Shown here piece after piece: positions 25,254 through 34,271 of a stretch of 36,242 nucleotides of DNA (positions within the stretch are counted from its first letter, which is position 1; each line of letters starts with the position of its first letter). The notes below the pieces were generated by a model that ran no database searches, was not told the origin of the DNA, and worked only from the letters and a program-made list of their open reading frames with translations. A program made the translations under genes and the position numbers. The stretch is from Candidatus Parcubacteria bacterium (lineage in GTDB: Bacteria > Patescibacteriota > Patescibacteriia > UBA9934 > GWF2-40-263), in the NCBI GenBank assembly GCA_016882235.1, contig VGKU01000003.1:1-36242 (forward strand). The letters run 5' to 3'.

Positions 25254-25886
25254 ATGACTTCCGTGCGCAACCGGAGTATGGGAAAGCAAGGCCTGAAGCT
25301 TGAACAGATGTTTGGTTCAAAGACCCGCGCCCGCCTGTTGGGTTTATTTTTGCAGTATCCGAAAGAAGCCTTTTTCGTCCGCGAACTGACACGACGGATT
25401 GACGCCCAGTTGAATTCCGTAAGGCGAGAGCTGAAAAATCTCGTTGATATGGGTCTAATTATAGAGAAACGCGCGGACAGCCACAAAGCCGGCGCATCTC
25501 TTTCAGAAAAGAAAAAGTATTATACCGCCAACGAAAATTTTATCCTGTTTGAAAATTTGCGAGGGCTCTTTCAGAAGATTCACATTTTGTTGAAACAGAA
25601 TCTTGTTCAAGAGATTGACGAGAGCGGACACATTGACTACTTCGCGTTTACCGGGAGGTTCGTGGATGCGAAGGACATGCCGACGGATATCCTGATCATC
25701 GGTTCCATCAAGCCGGGAAGTTTGGAAAAGCTTATCGCCAATTTTGAATCCGAGTTCAATGGCGAAGTCAATTACACCCTGATGCCGAAGGATGAATTTT
25801 TGGACCGAAAACAAGTTGCCGACCGTTTTCTTCTCTCGTTGTTAAATGCGGAGAAGATCGTGATGATCAATCGGCTTTCCATATGA
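25254..25886 (+). CDS. winged-helix transcriptional regulator-like protein
   Basis: MFGSKTRARLLGLFLQYPKEAFFVRELTRRIDAQLNSVRRELKNLVDMGLI. Confidence 0.85.
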   Translation: MTSVRNRSMGKQGLKLEQMFGSKTRARLLGLFLQYPKEAFFVRELTRRIDAQLNSVRRELKNLVDMGLIIEKRADSHKAGASLSEKKKYYTANENFILFENLRGLFQKIHILLKQNLVQEIDESGHIDYFAFTGRFVDAKDMPTDILIIGSIKPGSLEKLIANFESEFNGEVNYTLMPKDEFLDRKQVADRFLLSLLNAEKIVMINRLSI

Positions 25887-26311
25887 CATTGTTTCTCTGT
25901 GCCCAAGATCTTGAATGGTTTTGGCTTGGACTGATCCGCGACGAATCATTTTTTGTCTTGGAACGCGTCACGGCGCCACCGGAACGGTATCTGTCCGAGC
26001 TTCATCGTTTTTTACACGCGCATGGATGGAAACCGGAAGATTTGGCGGGCGTGAGTGTCGTGAGAGGCCCCGGTTCTTTTACGGCATCCCGCGTCAGCTT
26101 GACGCTGGCGAACACCCTCCACTTTGCGTTCCGCATCCCCTTACATATCCTCGCCAATCCTGACTCTCTTGCACCCGCGGAGCTCTTGGCACGCCATGGG
26201 GTGGGCGAACAGCTGTCCGTCGGCACGTTTGCCGCCCCTTTTTATAGCGGCCCTGCCAGAATTACCGTGCCAAAGGCTGGGGATAAGGCACTAGATACCG
26301 CTGGTATCTAG
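25883..26311 (+). CDS. tsaB: tRNA t6A biosynthesis protein TsaB-like (short)
   Basis: LAGVSVVRGPGSFTASRVSLTLANTLHFAFRIPLH; ATGA overlap with the preceding gene. Confidence 0.8.
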   Translation: MTLFLCAQDLEWFWLGLIRDESFFVLERVTAPPERYLSELHRFLHAHGWKPEDLAGVSVVRGPGSFTASRVSLTLANTLHFAFRIPLHILANPDSLAPAELLARHGVGEQLSVGTFAAPFYSGPARITVPKAGDKALDTAGI

Positions 26312-26314
26312 TGC
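26288..26314. other. perfect hairpin across the tsaB stop codon
   Basis: GCACTAGATACC-GCT-GGTATCTAGTGC. Confidence 0.85.
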
Positions 26315-26366
26315 TAAGGTGAGGATATTCATTTCACTTTTAACTCTCTTATTCATTGATAAACCT

Positions 26367-27044
26367 ATGACGTTTACCGACCTTCTCCAAGGCCCGCTGC
26401 TCAAGCTCTGGGAGACTGTGATCGCCTATTTACCCAATCTTTTGGGGGCGATCGTTGTCTTTTTGCTCGGGGTTGTTGTCGCCTTGGTGCTCCGGACCGC
26501 GATTGAGCAGGTGATCAAGCTTTTGCGCATTGACGATCTGGCGCGCAAGCTTGAAATCACTCCGCAGTTTGAACGACTTGGGATCCGTCTGCACATCGGC
26601 AGCCTGCTCGGCTGGATCGTGAAGTGGTTCTTCCTGATCGTCGCGTTGATCGCCGCAACGGACATCTTGGGCTGGCAGGAGCTGACCGGTTACCTGCGCG
26701 AGATCGTTCTGTTTATTCCCAACGTCATCATCGCCGTCGTGATCCTGCTTGCAGGCATCCTCCTTGCGAACTTTGTGCAGGGCATCGTCAAATCGGCCGT
26801 GGAAGCCGCCAAGCTTGCGAGCGCGGACTTTCTTTCAGGCATTTCTAAATGGGCGATTCTCATCTTCAGTTTCATGGCCGCCTTGGTTCAGCTGCAGATT
26901 GCACCGGATCTCATTCGCGTGCTGTTCACTGGATTGGTATTCATGATCGCGCTTGGCGGCGGTTTGGCCTTCGGGTTGGGTGGACGCGACCAAGCAGAAC
27001 GATTCCTCACAAGATTAAAGAAGGACATCTCTTCGGAGAAGTAA
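26367..27044 (+). CDS. conserved TM-helix / small-conductance mechanosensitive channel-like protein
   Basis: LPNLLGAIVVFLLGVVVALVLRTAIEQVIKLL...IPNVIIAVVILLAGILLANFVQGIVKSAVE...GGGLAFGLGGRDQAERFL. Confidence 0.85.
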   Translation: MTFTDLLQGPLLKLWETVIAYLPNLLGAIVVFLLGVVVALVLRTAIEQVIKLLRIDDLARKLEITPQFERLGIRLHIGSLLGWIVKWFFLIVALIAATDILGWQELTGYLREIVLFIPNVIIAVVILLAGILLANFVQGIVKSAVEAAKLASADFLSGISKWAILIFSFMAALVQLQIAPDLIRVLFTGLVFMIALGGGLAFGLGGRDQAERFLTRLKKDISSEK

Positions 27045-27079
27045 TGGATATCCGCTGATCTAACGGTTTCCAGAGAGTC

Positions 27080-28570
27080 ATGGCTTTGACCTACCAGTAC
27101 GGACAATTGCGTTTTTGGGAAATGTTCCCCGGCCTATTGGTTTGGGGAACTTTTTCACTTGCCATGATTCTCTCGTTCGTGCAGCCCCTTTGGGTCATCG
27201 TCTTCATTATTGTCTTTGACTTGCTGTGGCTGTTTCGTGTGCTCTATTTCAATGTGTTCATCCTGATTGCCTGGTTCCGCTACCGTCAAACGCTCCGCGT
27301 GGACTGGCAGAAGAAATTGGACCAGACCGTCTGCGCCTACCGCGTGTATCACATGATCTTCTTGCCAACCTTTCAAGAGGAATACCCGATTATCCGCGCA
27401 ACTCTGCAATCGCTCAAGGAGAATACGTACCAGAACGACCGGATGGTGATTGTCTTGTGCGGCGAGGAGGCGGACGCCCAGCGGTTCGCGCGCGTGTGCG
27501 CACAGGCACAGGGCGAGTTCGGCGAGGTCTTCATGGGTCTTTATACCACGCTTCATCCCAAGGGCTTGAAAGGCGAGATTCCCGGCAAAGGCTCAAACCT
27601 CAACTGGGCTGGGCATGAAATGGTCCGGCGTCTGCAGGCGGATTTTCCGGAGATCAGCGACCGGCAGGTTGTGGTGAGCGCGTTTGATGTGGATACGATC
27701 GCCCATCCGCAATATTTTTCCTACCTCACGTATCTGTATTGCACGTCCAAGGATCCAGAGCGTTCGTCCTATCAACCCGTCGCGCTGTTTTCCAACAATA
27801 TCTGGACAGCTTCGGCGCCCGTGCGTATCGGAGCGTTTGGAACGACCTTCTGGCTGTTCGGGGAACTCGCGCGCCCGCACCGTCTTTGGACATTCTCCTC
27901 GCACTCCATGCCCTGGAAGATGCTCAAAGATGTGGGTTTTTGGCAGAAGGATATTGTGAGCGAGGATTCGCGCATTTTTATGCAGGCGTTTCTCCATTAC
28001 CACGGCGATTATCGTGTGACCCCTCTGTTCCTGCCTGTTTCCATGGACGCCGTGACCGGGCGCAATTATCTAGAATCGCTCAAAGGGCTGTACGCACAAA
28101 TGCGCCGGTGGGCATGGGGCGTGGAGCACTTGCCGTATCTCATAGATGGATTTCGCCGCGACCCCGCGATCCCCCTTCGTCTAAAAATAAAATATGTGTT
28201 CAACCACATAGAAGGGATGTATACCTGGGCGACGGCACCTCTGGTCATGTTTGTCTTTGGTTGGCTGCCGCTTTTTATCGCCAAAGGGCAAACGAACGCG
28301 ATCGTACAGGCAGCGCCGTTTACGCTTGAGCAGGTGATGCAATACGCGCTCATTGGCGTGCTCGTTTCGGCGGTCGTCGCGTTGACGCTCCTACCGCGCC
28401 GGCCTGATCGCGTGGGACGGCACACCTGGCTTGTGATGGCGCTCCAATGGGTGTTGTTACCCGTGACTTTTATCGTGTTTGGGTCGCTTCCGGCGATTGA
28501 CGCGCAAACGCGGCTCATGCTTGGGAAGTATCTGGAGTTTAAGGTGACGAAAAAGGAGAGGGGAACATAA
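27080..28570 (+). CDS. membrane glycosyltransferase family 2-like
   Basis: IFLPTFQEEYPIIRATLQSLKENTYQNDRMVIVL, SAFDVDTIAHPQYF, EDSRIFMQAFLHYHGDYR, QMRRWAWG, C-terminal TMs. Confidence 0.88.
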   Translation: MALTYQYGQLRFWEMFPGLLVWGTFSLAMILSFVQPLWVIVFIIVFDLLWLFRVLYFNVFILIAWFRYRQTLRVDWQKKLDQTVCAYRVYHMIFLPTFQEEYPIIRATLQSLKENTYQNDRMVIVLCGEEADAQRFARVCAQAQGEFGEVFMGLYTTLHPKGLKGEIPGKGSNLNWAGHEMVRRLQADFPEISDRQVVVSAFDVDTIAHPQYFSYLTYLYCTSKDPERSSYQPVALFSNNIWTASAPVRIGAFGTTFWLFGELARPHRLWTFSSHSMPWKMLKDVGFWQKDIVSEDSRIFMQAFLHYHGDYRVTPLFLPVSMDAVTGRNYLESLKGLYAQMRRWAWGVEHLPYLIDGFRRDPAIPLRLKIKYVFNHIEGMYTWATAPLVMFVFGWLPLFIAKGQTNAIVQAAPFTLEQVMQYALIGVLVSAVVALTLLPRRPDRVGRHTWLVMALQWVLLPVTFIVFGSLPAIDAQTRLMLGKYLEFKVTKKERGT

Positions 28571-28597
28571 AGACGGGGTCAGGAGACCCCGTCTTTT
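28569..28597. terminator. bidirectional terminator
   Basis: AAAGACGGGGTC-AGGA-GACCCCGTCTTTT between convergent genes. Confidence 0.9.
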
Positions 28598-29315
28598 ATC
28601 GCGTCTCATCCAAAATGATTCGCTTCTCAAATCCGCCGCGTGCGTTCTTTTTTTGCGATTGGATGAGCTGAAGCTGTTCGCGCGATGTTCCCAGAAGGGC
28701 GGTGAGCGTCTGCACCGTTTCCAGCACATCCGCCAAAACGTCCGTCTCGCCGCTTTCTAAAAATGTCCCTACGGTCTCTACCAATTTTGCTTTGAGCGCT
28801 TCATGGTATTCATCCATGGTCGCTCCATGCGTCATCACCGTTACACCCCGACTTTCCATGAGCTCCGGAATCCGGTCGTGCACCAGTTTTCCGTAGTAGG
28901 TTGCCAGCGGGTGCACGCCCTGCTTCATCAGATGTTCCATCGGCTTGAAACGCGGGAAAGGGATTCTCTCCCACTCGCACCACATGAGTTGTGTGTATCT
29001 GTCCGGCTCACAGACTCGCGGCTCGCCTTCGGGACACGCTGCGCGCATGAAAATAGTTACATAATGTTTTCCTTCGCCGATATTCCAATCATCCGTGACG
29101 CCTAAAAATTGCACCTGTTCAATTTCGAGTCCCGTCTCTTCGCGTACCTCTCGCCGCGCGCACGATTCCCACGATTCGCCAAACTCCACATGCCCACCTG
29201 GGATGCACCATGTTCCCTCGCCATGCGAGCCACTTCGGTGTCCAACCAGAACTTTCCGGTCGCGGATGACGACGACGCCGAGGCCGACCCTGGGTCGTTG
29301 CGGTTCGGTGGACAT
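28596..29315 (-). CDS. NUDIX hydrolase fused to a MazG/PRA-PH-like domain
   Basis: NUDIX box GGHVEFGESWESCARREVREETGLE; C-terminal YGKLVHDRIPELMESRG...LADVLETVQTL...RGGFEKRIIL. Confidence 0.85.
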   Translation of the reverse strand: MSTEPQRPRVGLGVVVIRDRKVLVGHRSGSHGEGTWCIPGGHVEFGESWESCARREVREETGLEIEQVQFLGVTDDWNIGEGKHYVTIFMRAACPEGEPRVCEPDRYTQLMWCEWERIPFPRFKPMEHLMKQGVHPLATYYGKLVHDRIPELMESRGVTVMTHGATMDEYHEALKAKLVETVGTFLESGETDVLADVLETVQTLTALLGTSREQLQLIQSQKKNARGGFEKRIILDETR

Positions 29316-29341
29316 AGGTGATAGGGTGTGGGCAATGCACT

Positions 29342-30391
29342 ATGTATCCTCGTCTTTCCGTTCACATCGTCGCGTGGAACTCCATGCGGTTCCTTCCAGA
29401 CTTGTTGAAGACGCTGGCGGCGCAGACCGTTGGCGATTTCGCCGTGCTCGTCGTGGACAATGGTTCAACGGACGGGCTGTGTGATTTCCTTCGTGAACAG
29501 TACCCGCAAATTATCCTTTTGCGCAATGCCAGGAATCTCGGATTTAGCGCCGCGCATAACCAGGCGATCCGGTATGCGCTTGAGCGGTGGCAGGGGGAGG
29601 ATATGTCCGATCGATTCGTCTTGGTGGCCAATCCCGACCTCGTGCTGGAGAGCGATTGTCTGGAGAAGCTGATGGCCGCGACCGTCGCGCATCCAAGCGT
29701 CGGCGCGTTCGGAGCAAAACTCCGCCGCGCGTTCGGTGAAAACCAGCAGGACGAGGCGCTTTTTGAAACGGTAAAGTCGGACCTCTTGGATTCCACCGGA
29801 CTGCGTGCGCGCAAAAACCGCACCGTCGCCGACCGCGGCGCCGGCGAGATGGATACCGGTCAATATGATGACCACCCCGAGGTGTTTGGCATTTCTGCCG
29901 CGCTCGCGCTGTATCGCGCCAACGCTCTTGCAGATGTCCGCCTCCAGAACGAGTTTTTTGACCAGGATTTTTTCGCCTATAAAGAGGATGTGGATCTCGC
30001 TTGGCGTTTGCAAAGCGCCGGATGGGACGCGCGCTTTGTGCCCGAGGCATTTGCCTTTCACTATCGCGGGATGTTCGGCAAAGAGCGCACGGGCCTGTTT
30101 GAACGGATACGCAACCGGCGCGGAAAATCCACCCTTCGCAGTTTTTATTCAAACCGCAACCAATGGCTGTTGCTGATGAAAAACGAACAGATCATAAACG
30201 GTCTGTTATCGCTCTGGAGGGTCTTACCGCTTGAACTCGCACGCGTCCTGTATACCGCACTGTGTGAGCCCAAGAATCTCCGCGCGTTTTGGGACGCGCT
30301 TCGGCTGTTCCCCTGTATGATGAAAAAACGCCGCGCGATTGCTCTCCAGCGCAAACGATCGTCCCGCGCATTGCGTCGCTGGTTCGTATGA
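29342..30391 (+). CDS. glycosyltransferase family 2 (rhamnosyltransferase-like)
   Basis: LSVHIVAWNSMRFLPDLLKTLAAQTV...LVVDNGSTDGLCDFL, NLGFSAAHNQAI, YKEDVDLAWRLQSAGW. Confidence 0.92.
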   Translation: MYPRLSVHIVAWNSMRFLPDLLKTLAAQTVGDFAVLVVDNGSTDGLCDFLREQYPQIILLRNARNLGFSAAHNQAIRYALERWQGEDMSDRFVLVANPDLVLESDCLEKLMAATVAHPSVGAFGAKLRRAFGENQQDEALFETVKSDLLDSTGLRARKNRTVADRGAGEMDTGQYDDHPEVFGISAALALYRANALADVRLQNEFFDQDFFAYKEDVDLAWRLQSAGWDARFVPEAFAFHYRGMFGKERTGLFERIRNRRGKSTLRSFYSNRNQWLLLMKNEQIINGLLSLWRVLPLELARVLYTALCEPKNLRAFWDALRLFPCMMKKRRAIALQRKRSSRALRRWFV

Positions 30392-31218
30392 AAAAAGACG
30401 TTTCCGTCCTCATTGTCCACTACAATACCCCAGGCCTCTTGCGCCAGACGCTCAAGGGGCTGTTTGGTTCCACACAGCATGTGGAATACGAAGTGATTGT
30501 CGTGGACAACAATCCTCACGTACGGGTGCGGGACTGGGTGCAAAAAGAGTTTCCGCAGGTCAAACTCGTGATGAGCGATCAGAACCTTGGGTTTGGAAGC
30601 GGGATGAATTTGGCGATGCGCCACGCCGACGCTCGGTACTTTTTTGTGTTCAATCCGGACATCGCGACCTTTCACCATGCACTTGACCGGCTCGTTGAAT
30701 TTATGGATGCCCACACGGATATCGGCATGGTCGGACCCAAACTCCTCAACCCAGATCGGTCGCTTCAGCACAGCTGTTATCGGTTCATGAAACCTTCCGT
30801 CATCGCGTATCGGCGCATCCCCGTCTTGCGTTCGCTCCCGCTCGCGCGCCGCGAAGTGGATGCCTACCAAATGAAAGATTGGGCGCACGATACCGTCTTT
30901 GACGTGGATTATCTTCTGGGCGCCGCTATGTTTGCTAGGCGCGAAGCCGTCGAACAGGTCGGCGGGTTTGATCCTGAATTTTTCGTCTATTTTGAGGACC
31001 AAGACTGGTGCCGGCGATTTTGGCTCGCGGGATGGCGTGTCGTGTACCACGCCGACATCTTTTTCGTCCATTACCATCGTCGTGAGACGGCAGAGGGATC
31101 GTTTTGGCAGCAACTTACCAATCCGCTCACGCGCATCCAGATGAAAAGTGCGATATACTATTATCGTAAGTACAAGGGCCAACCGCATGCACGACCCGAA
31201 CTTTCTTCACCAGAGTGA
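30388..31218 (+). CDS. glycosyltransferase family 2
   Basis: VSVLIVHYNTPGLLRQTLKGLF, VVDNNPH, NLGFGSGMNLAM, FEDQDWCRRFWLAGWRV; ATGA overlap. Confidence 0.92.
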   Translation: MKKDVSVLIVHYNTPGLLRQTLKGLFGSTQHVEYEVIVVDNNPHVRVRDWVQKEFPQVKLVMSDQNLGFGSGMNLAMRHADARYFFVFNPDIATFHHALDRLVEFMDAHTDIGMVGPKLLNPDRSLQHSCYRFMKPSVIAYRRIPVLRSLPLARREVDAYQMKDWAHDTVFDVDYLLGAAMFARREAVEQVGGFDPEFFVYFEDQDWCRRFWLAGWRVVYHADIFFVHYHRRETAEGSFWQQLTNPLTRIQMKSAIYYYRKYKGQPHARPELSSPE

Positions 31219-33103
31219 ACTGGTTCCTGTCCACCGTCGCCATCGCCGCCGTCGTTTTTTGCGCGCCCTTGCGGCGATCTTTTTGGTTTTGGCGGGACTC
31301 TGGACGGCGTGTATCCTGCTCGCGGTCGGACAGATTGTCGCGGCCGGACTTGATCTGAAAGACGCGGTGAACGGCACGGCCATGCAGGTGGATGCTCTGG
31401 CGTTTTCGCAGGCCGAAGACGACATGGAACGCGCTCGACGCGCGTTGGGAGAATTGGAACGGTCGTTGTTTCTTCTGGATCGGCTGTGGTTTTTCCCTGG
31501 CTTTGACGACGCCTTGCTGGATGCGCAAGGGCTGTTCGCGTCTGGGCGCGAAGTGACGGATTCGCTTTCCTCGCTTCTTTCGCTCGGGCGGGATGTGGTC
31601 CAACTCTCCGGCATTGGCGAACAACTGACCGTGAAATTTGACGATCTTCCCTCCGGCAGTAAGAAGGCGGTGCTGGAACGGTTCAGCACGGCTTCCAGCG
31701 ACTTTGACCTGTTCAGCGCGCGCATTCGCATCGCGCGTGACGAACTCGCACGTTTGCGAGGCAAGGCATATATCACCCCGCTTCTTGGTGTTCTGGATCC
31801 GTTCATGGAACGGCTTTTTGTCCTTGAGCGAGAACTCTCAACCGCGTCCGTTTTCGCGCGTCTGCTTCCGGAACTCTCGGGACTGGGCGAGGAACGAACA
31901 CATTTATTGCTCTTCCTGAATAACGACGAACTGCGTCCCGGAGGAGGGTTCATCGGCACCTATGGGCTGTTGCGCGTTCGGGACGGCGAAGTGGTGTCGC
32001 TGGTCACGCAAGACGTGTACGCCGTTGACCAGGCCGCGGAAGGGAAGGTGCATACGCCTCCGCCGGACCCGCTTGCCCGCTACAATGCCACCCATGTCTG
32101 GTTCTTCCGGGATGCGAACTGGAATCCTGATTTTGCGGAAAGTTCCAAGCAGGCGATGGCGATGTTTGAGGCGCAGACGGGCATTCGCGTGGACAGCGTC
32201 ATCGGTTTTACGCCCTCGCTTGCCTCGGCCTTGCTTGACTACATCGGTCCTGTGGAGGCGGGCGGGCAAACCTTCACGGCCAAGAACGTGCCCGAGTTGA
32301 TTGAGTACGAGGTGGAGAAGGGATTTTACGAAAATGGCATTCCAGTCTCGCAACGCAAGGAGATTCTTTCTGAACTTGTCTTGAAGGCCCAACAGCGTCT
32401 TTCCGCACTCCCCCTTTCACGCTGGCCGGATGCCTTTGCCATCCTTTCTGAAGCGATTCGCAACAAACAGGCGGCTATGTTCTCCCAGACGGAGTCGCTC
32501 CAGCAGGCCATTGTCCAGTCCGGCTGGGGAGGAACCGTGCGGTCGTACGCGCCCGATGCGTTGTTCTATGTGGACGCGAATCTTGCGAGTCTAAAAAGTG
32601 ATCCGGTGGTCAAACGTTCCCTCCGCTACGAACTGTTTCGCAATGCAAGCGGCGCGTGGATCGGGCGGACGACGATGACCTACGATCATCAGGGATCGTT
32701 TGATTGGCGTACGACCAGGTATCGGACGTTCATGCGGCTGTATACGCCGCAAGGGACCAAACTGATCCGCGCATCCGGTTTGAAAGAGGGACCTGAAGTC
32801 TTAACCGATCTCCACCTGGCGGTATTCGCCGGTTTTGCCGTCATTGAACCCGGAGAAAAACAATCGGTCACGTTTGAGTACCAACTCTCGCCGGTCGTGG
32901 TGGAAGCCATCGCTTCTGGAACGTACGCGTTGGACCTCTATAAACAAATGGGTGCGCGCGATTACGCGTTGACGCTTGACCTGGACTTTGATAAGACAGT
33001 CGCGAGCGCTTCGCCTGCAGAGAACCGCCATGAGTGGGGCGATGACCGGTATCATTTGAACACCAAATTGAGTCAAGATTTGCGCATTGAAGTTGGACTG
33101 TAA
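31187..33103 (+). CDS. DUF4012 domain-containing membrane-anchored protein
   Basis: HLLLFLNNDELRPGGGFIGTYGLLRVRDGEVVSL, NWNPDFAESSKQAMAMFEAQTGIRVDSVIGFTPSLASALLDYIGPV. Confidence 0.92.
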   Translation: MHDPNFLHQSELVPVHRRHRRRRFLRALAAIFLVLAGLWTACILLAVGQIVAAGLDLKDAVNGTAMQVDALAFSQAEDDMERARRALGELERSLFLLDRLWFFPGFDDALLDAQGLFASGREVTDSLSSLLSLGRDVVQLSGIGEQLTVKFDDLPSGSKKAVLERFSTASSDFDLFSARIRIARDELARLRGKAYITPLLGVLDPFMERLFVLERELSTASVFARLLPELSGLGEERTHLLLFLNNDELRPGGGFIGTYGLLRVRDGEVVSLVTQDVYAVDQAAEGKVHTPPPDPLARYNATHVWFFRDANWNPDFAESSKQAMAMFEAQTGIRVDSVIGFTPSLASALLDYIGPVEAGGQTFTAKNVPELIEYEVEKGFYENGIPVSQRKEILSELVLKAQQRLSALPLSRWPDAFAILSEAIRNKQAAMFSQTESLQQAIVQSGWGGTVRSYAPDALFYVDANLASLKSDPVVKRSLRYELFRNASGAWIGRTTMTYDHQGSFDWRTTRYRTFMRLYTPQGTKLIRASGLKEGPEVLTDLHLAVFAGFAVIEPGEKQSVTFEYQLSPVVVEAIASGTYALDLYKQMGARDYALTLDLDFDKTVASASPAENRHEWGDDRYHLNTKLSQDLRIEVGL

Positions 33104-33104
33104 C

Positions 33105-33229
33105 AGACCCCTGGAAAACGGATGGATGTTCGTTGAACGAGCTGCCGATTCCCGCGAACCCTGTACACGGAAAGGTAAGCGGGGCAGCGGGCGGCCGTTG
33201 GACGAACAGACGGCGTTTTACAGGGGTCT
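33105..33229. repeat. long-range inverted repeat bounding the mreB upstream region
   Basis: AGACCCCTG (33105-33113) / CAGGGGTCT (33221-33229). Confidence 0.6.
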
Positions 33230-33237
33230 TCCTCTCC

Positions 33238-34242
33238 ATGTTTCAGAAGAAAATCGGCATAGACCTTGGCACCACGACCGTTCTCGTTTATGTCCCTAAA
33301 CGAGGGATTATTATTCATGAGCCTTCGGTGGTTGCCATCTCTCACGCGGATAAAAAAGTGCTCGCGGTCGGCAAAGAGGCCAAGGATATGCTCGGCCGAA
33401 CACCCGAAACGATTGTGGCGCGCCGACCGCTCAAGGACGGTGTGATTGCGGATTATCGGACGACCGAGGCGATGTTGCGTTACTTTATCAACAAGGCGCT
33501 TGGTGGCGTTCGCCTGCTTCGTCCCGAGGTGATGGTGGCCGTCCCCGGCGGCATTACCTCTGTGGAGCGGCGCGCGGTTATTGACGCGACGCTGGCGGCA
33601 GGCGCCAAGGCCGCATACATCATCAAGGAACCGATCGTGGCGGCGATCGGCGCGAACATTCCGATTGGTTCGCCCTCCGGTCATATGATTATTGATATCG
33701 GTGGGGGGACATCCGAGATGGCTGTCATTTCGCTGGGAGGCATTGTGGCGTCCGAATCGGTGCGCATCGGAGGCGTGAAGTTTGACCTGGCCATTTCGGA
33801 ATACATCCGCCGTAAATACGGGCTGGCGATCGGGGAGCGCACGGCCGAGGATATCAAAATACAAATCGGCGCCGCGTTGTATCTGCCCGATAAGCTCTCC
33901 ATGGAAGTGAAGGGACGCGATATGATTACAGGATTGCCAAAGGTGATTGAGGTGAGCTCTGACGATGTGACAGCCGCGATTCAAACGGAGTTGGAAGGGA
34001 TTATCGCCACCGTGAAAGAAGTCCTTCATAAAACGCCGCCGGAACTCTCGGCGGATGTGATGGACAAGGGGATTGTGCTCTCCGGCGGTTCTTCGCAACT
34101 GCGCAACCTGGATGCGCTTATCGCCGAGGCAACGGGCGTGCCGACGTTCGTCGCGGAAGATCCCCAACAGTGCGTGGCCAAAGGGACGGGCATTGCGCTG
34201 GAGAACCTTGAAGCGTACAAGCGCAGCATTTTTACGAGTTGA
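33238..34242 (+). CDS. mreB: rod shape-determining protein MreB
   Basis: KKIGIDLGTTTVLVYVPKRGIIIHEPSVVAI, MIIDIGGGTSEMAVISLGGIV, GIVLSGGSSQLRNLDALIAEATGVPTFVAEDPQQCVAKGTG. Confidence 0.95.
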   Translation: MFQKKIGIDLGTTTVLVYVPKRGIIIHEPSVVAISHADKKVLAVGKEAKDMLGRTPETIVARRPLKDGVIADYRTTEAMLRYFINKALGGVRLLRPEVMVAVPGGITSVERRAVIDATLAAGAKAAYIIKEPIVAAIGANIPIGSPSGHMIIDIGGGTSEMAVISLGGIVASESVRIGGVKFDLAISEYIRRKYGLAIGERTAEDIKIQIGAALYLPDKLSMEVKGRDMITGLPKVIEVSSDDVTAAIQTELEGIIATVKEVLHKTPPELSADVMDKGIVLSGGSSQLRNLDALIAEATGVPTFVAEDPQQCVAKGTGIALENLEAYKRSIFTS

Positions 34243-34271
34243 CGCAACGTATCGGACAGACCCGTATCGTC

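Noticed and set aside
30145-31188. 347-aa minus-strand ORF
   Set aside because: Antisense of two clear family 2 glycosyltransferases.
33073-34167. 364-aa minus-strand ORF
   Set aside because: Antisense of mreB.
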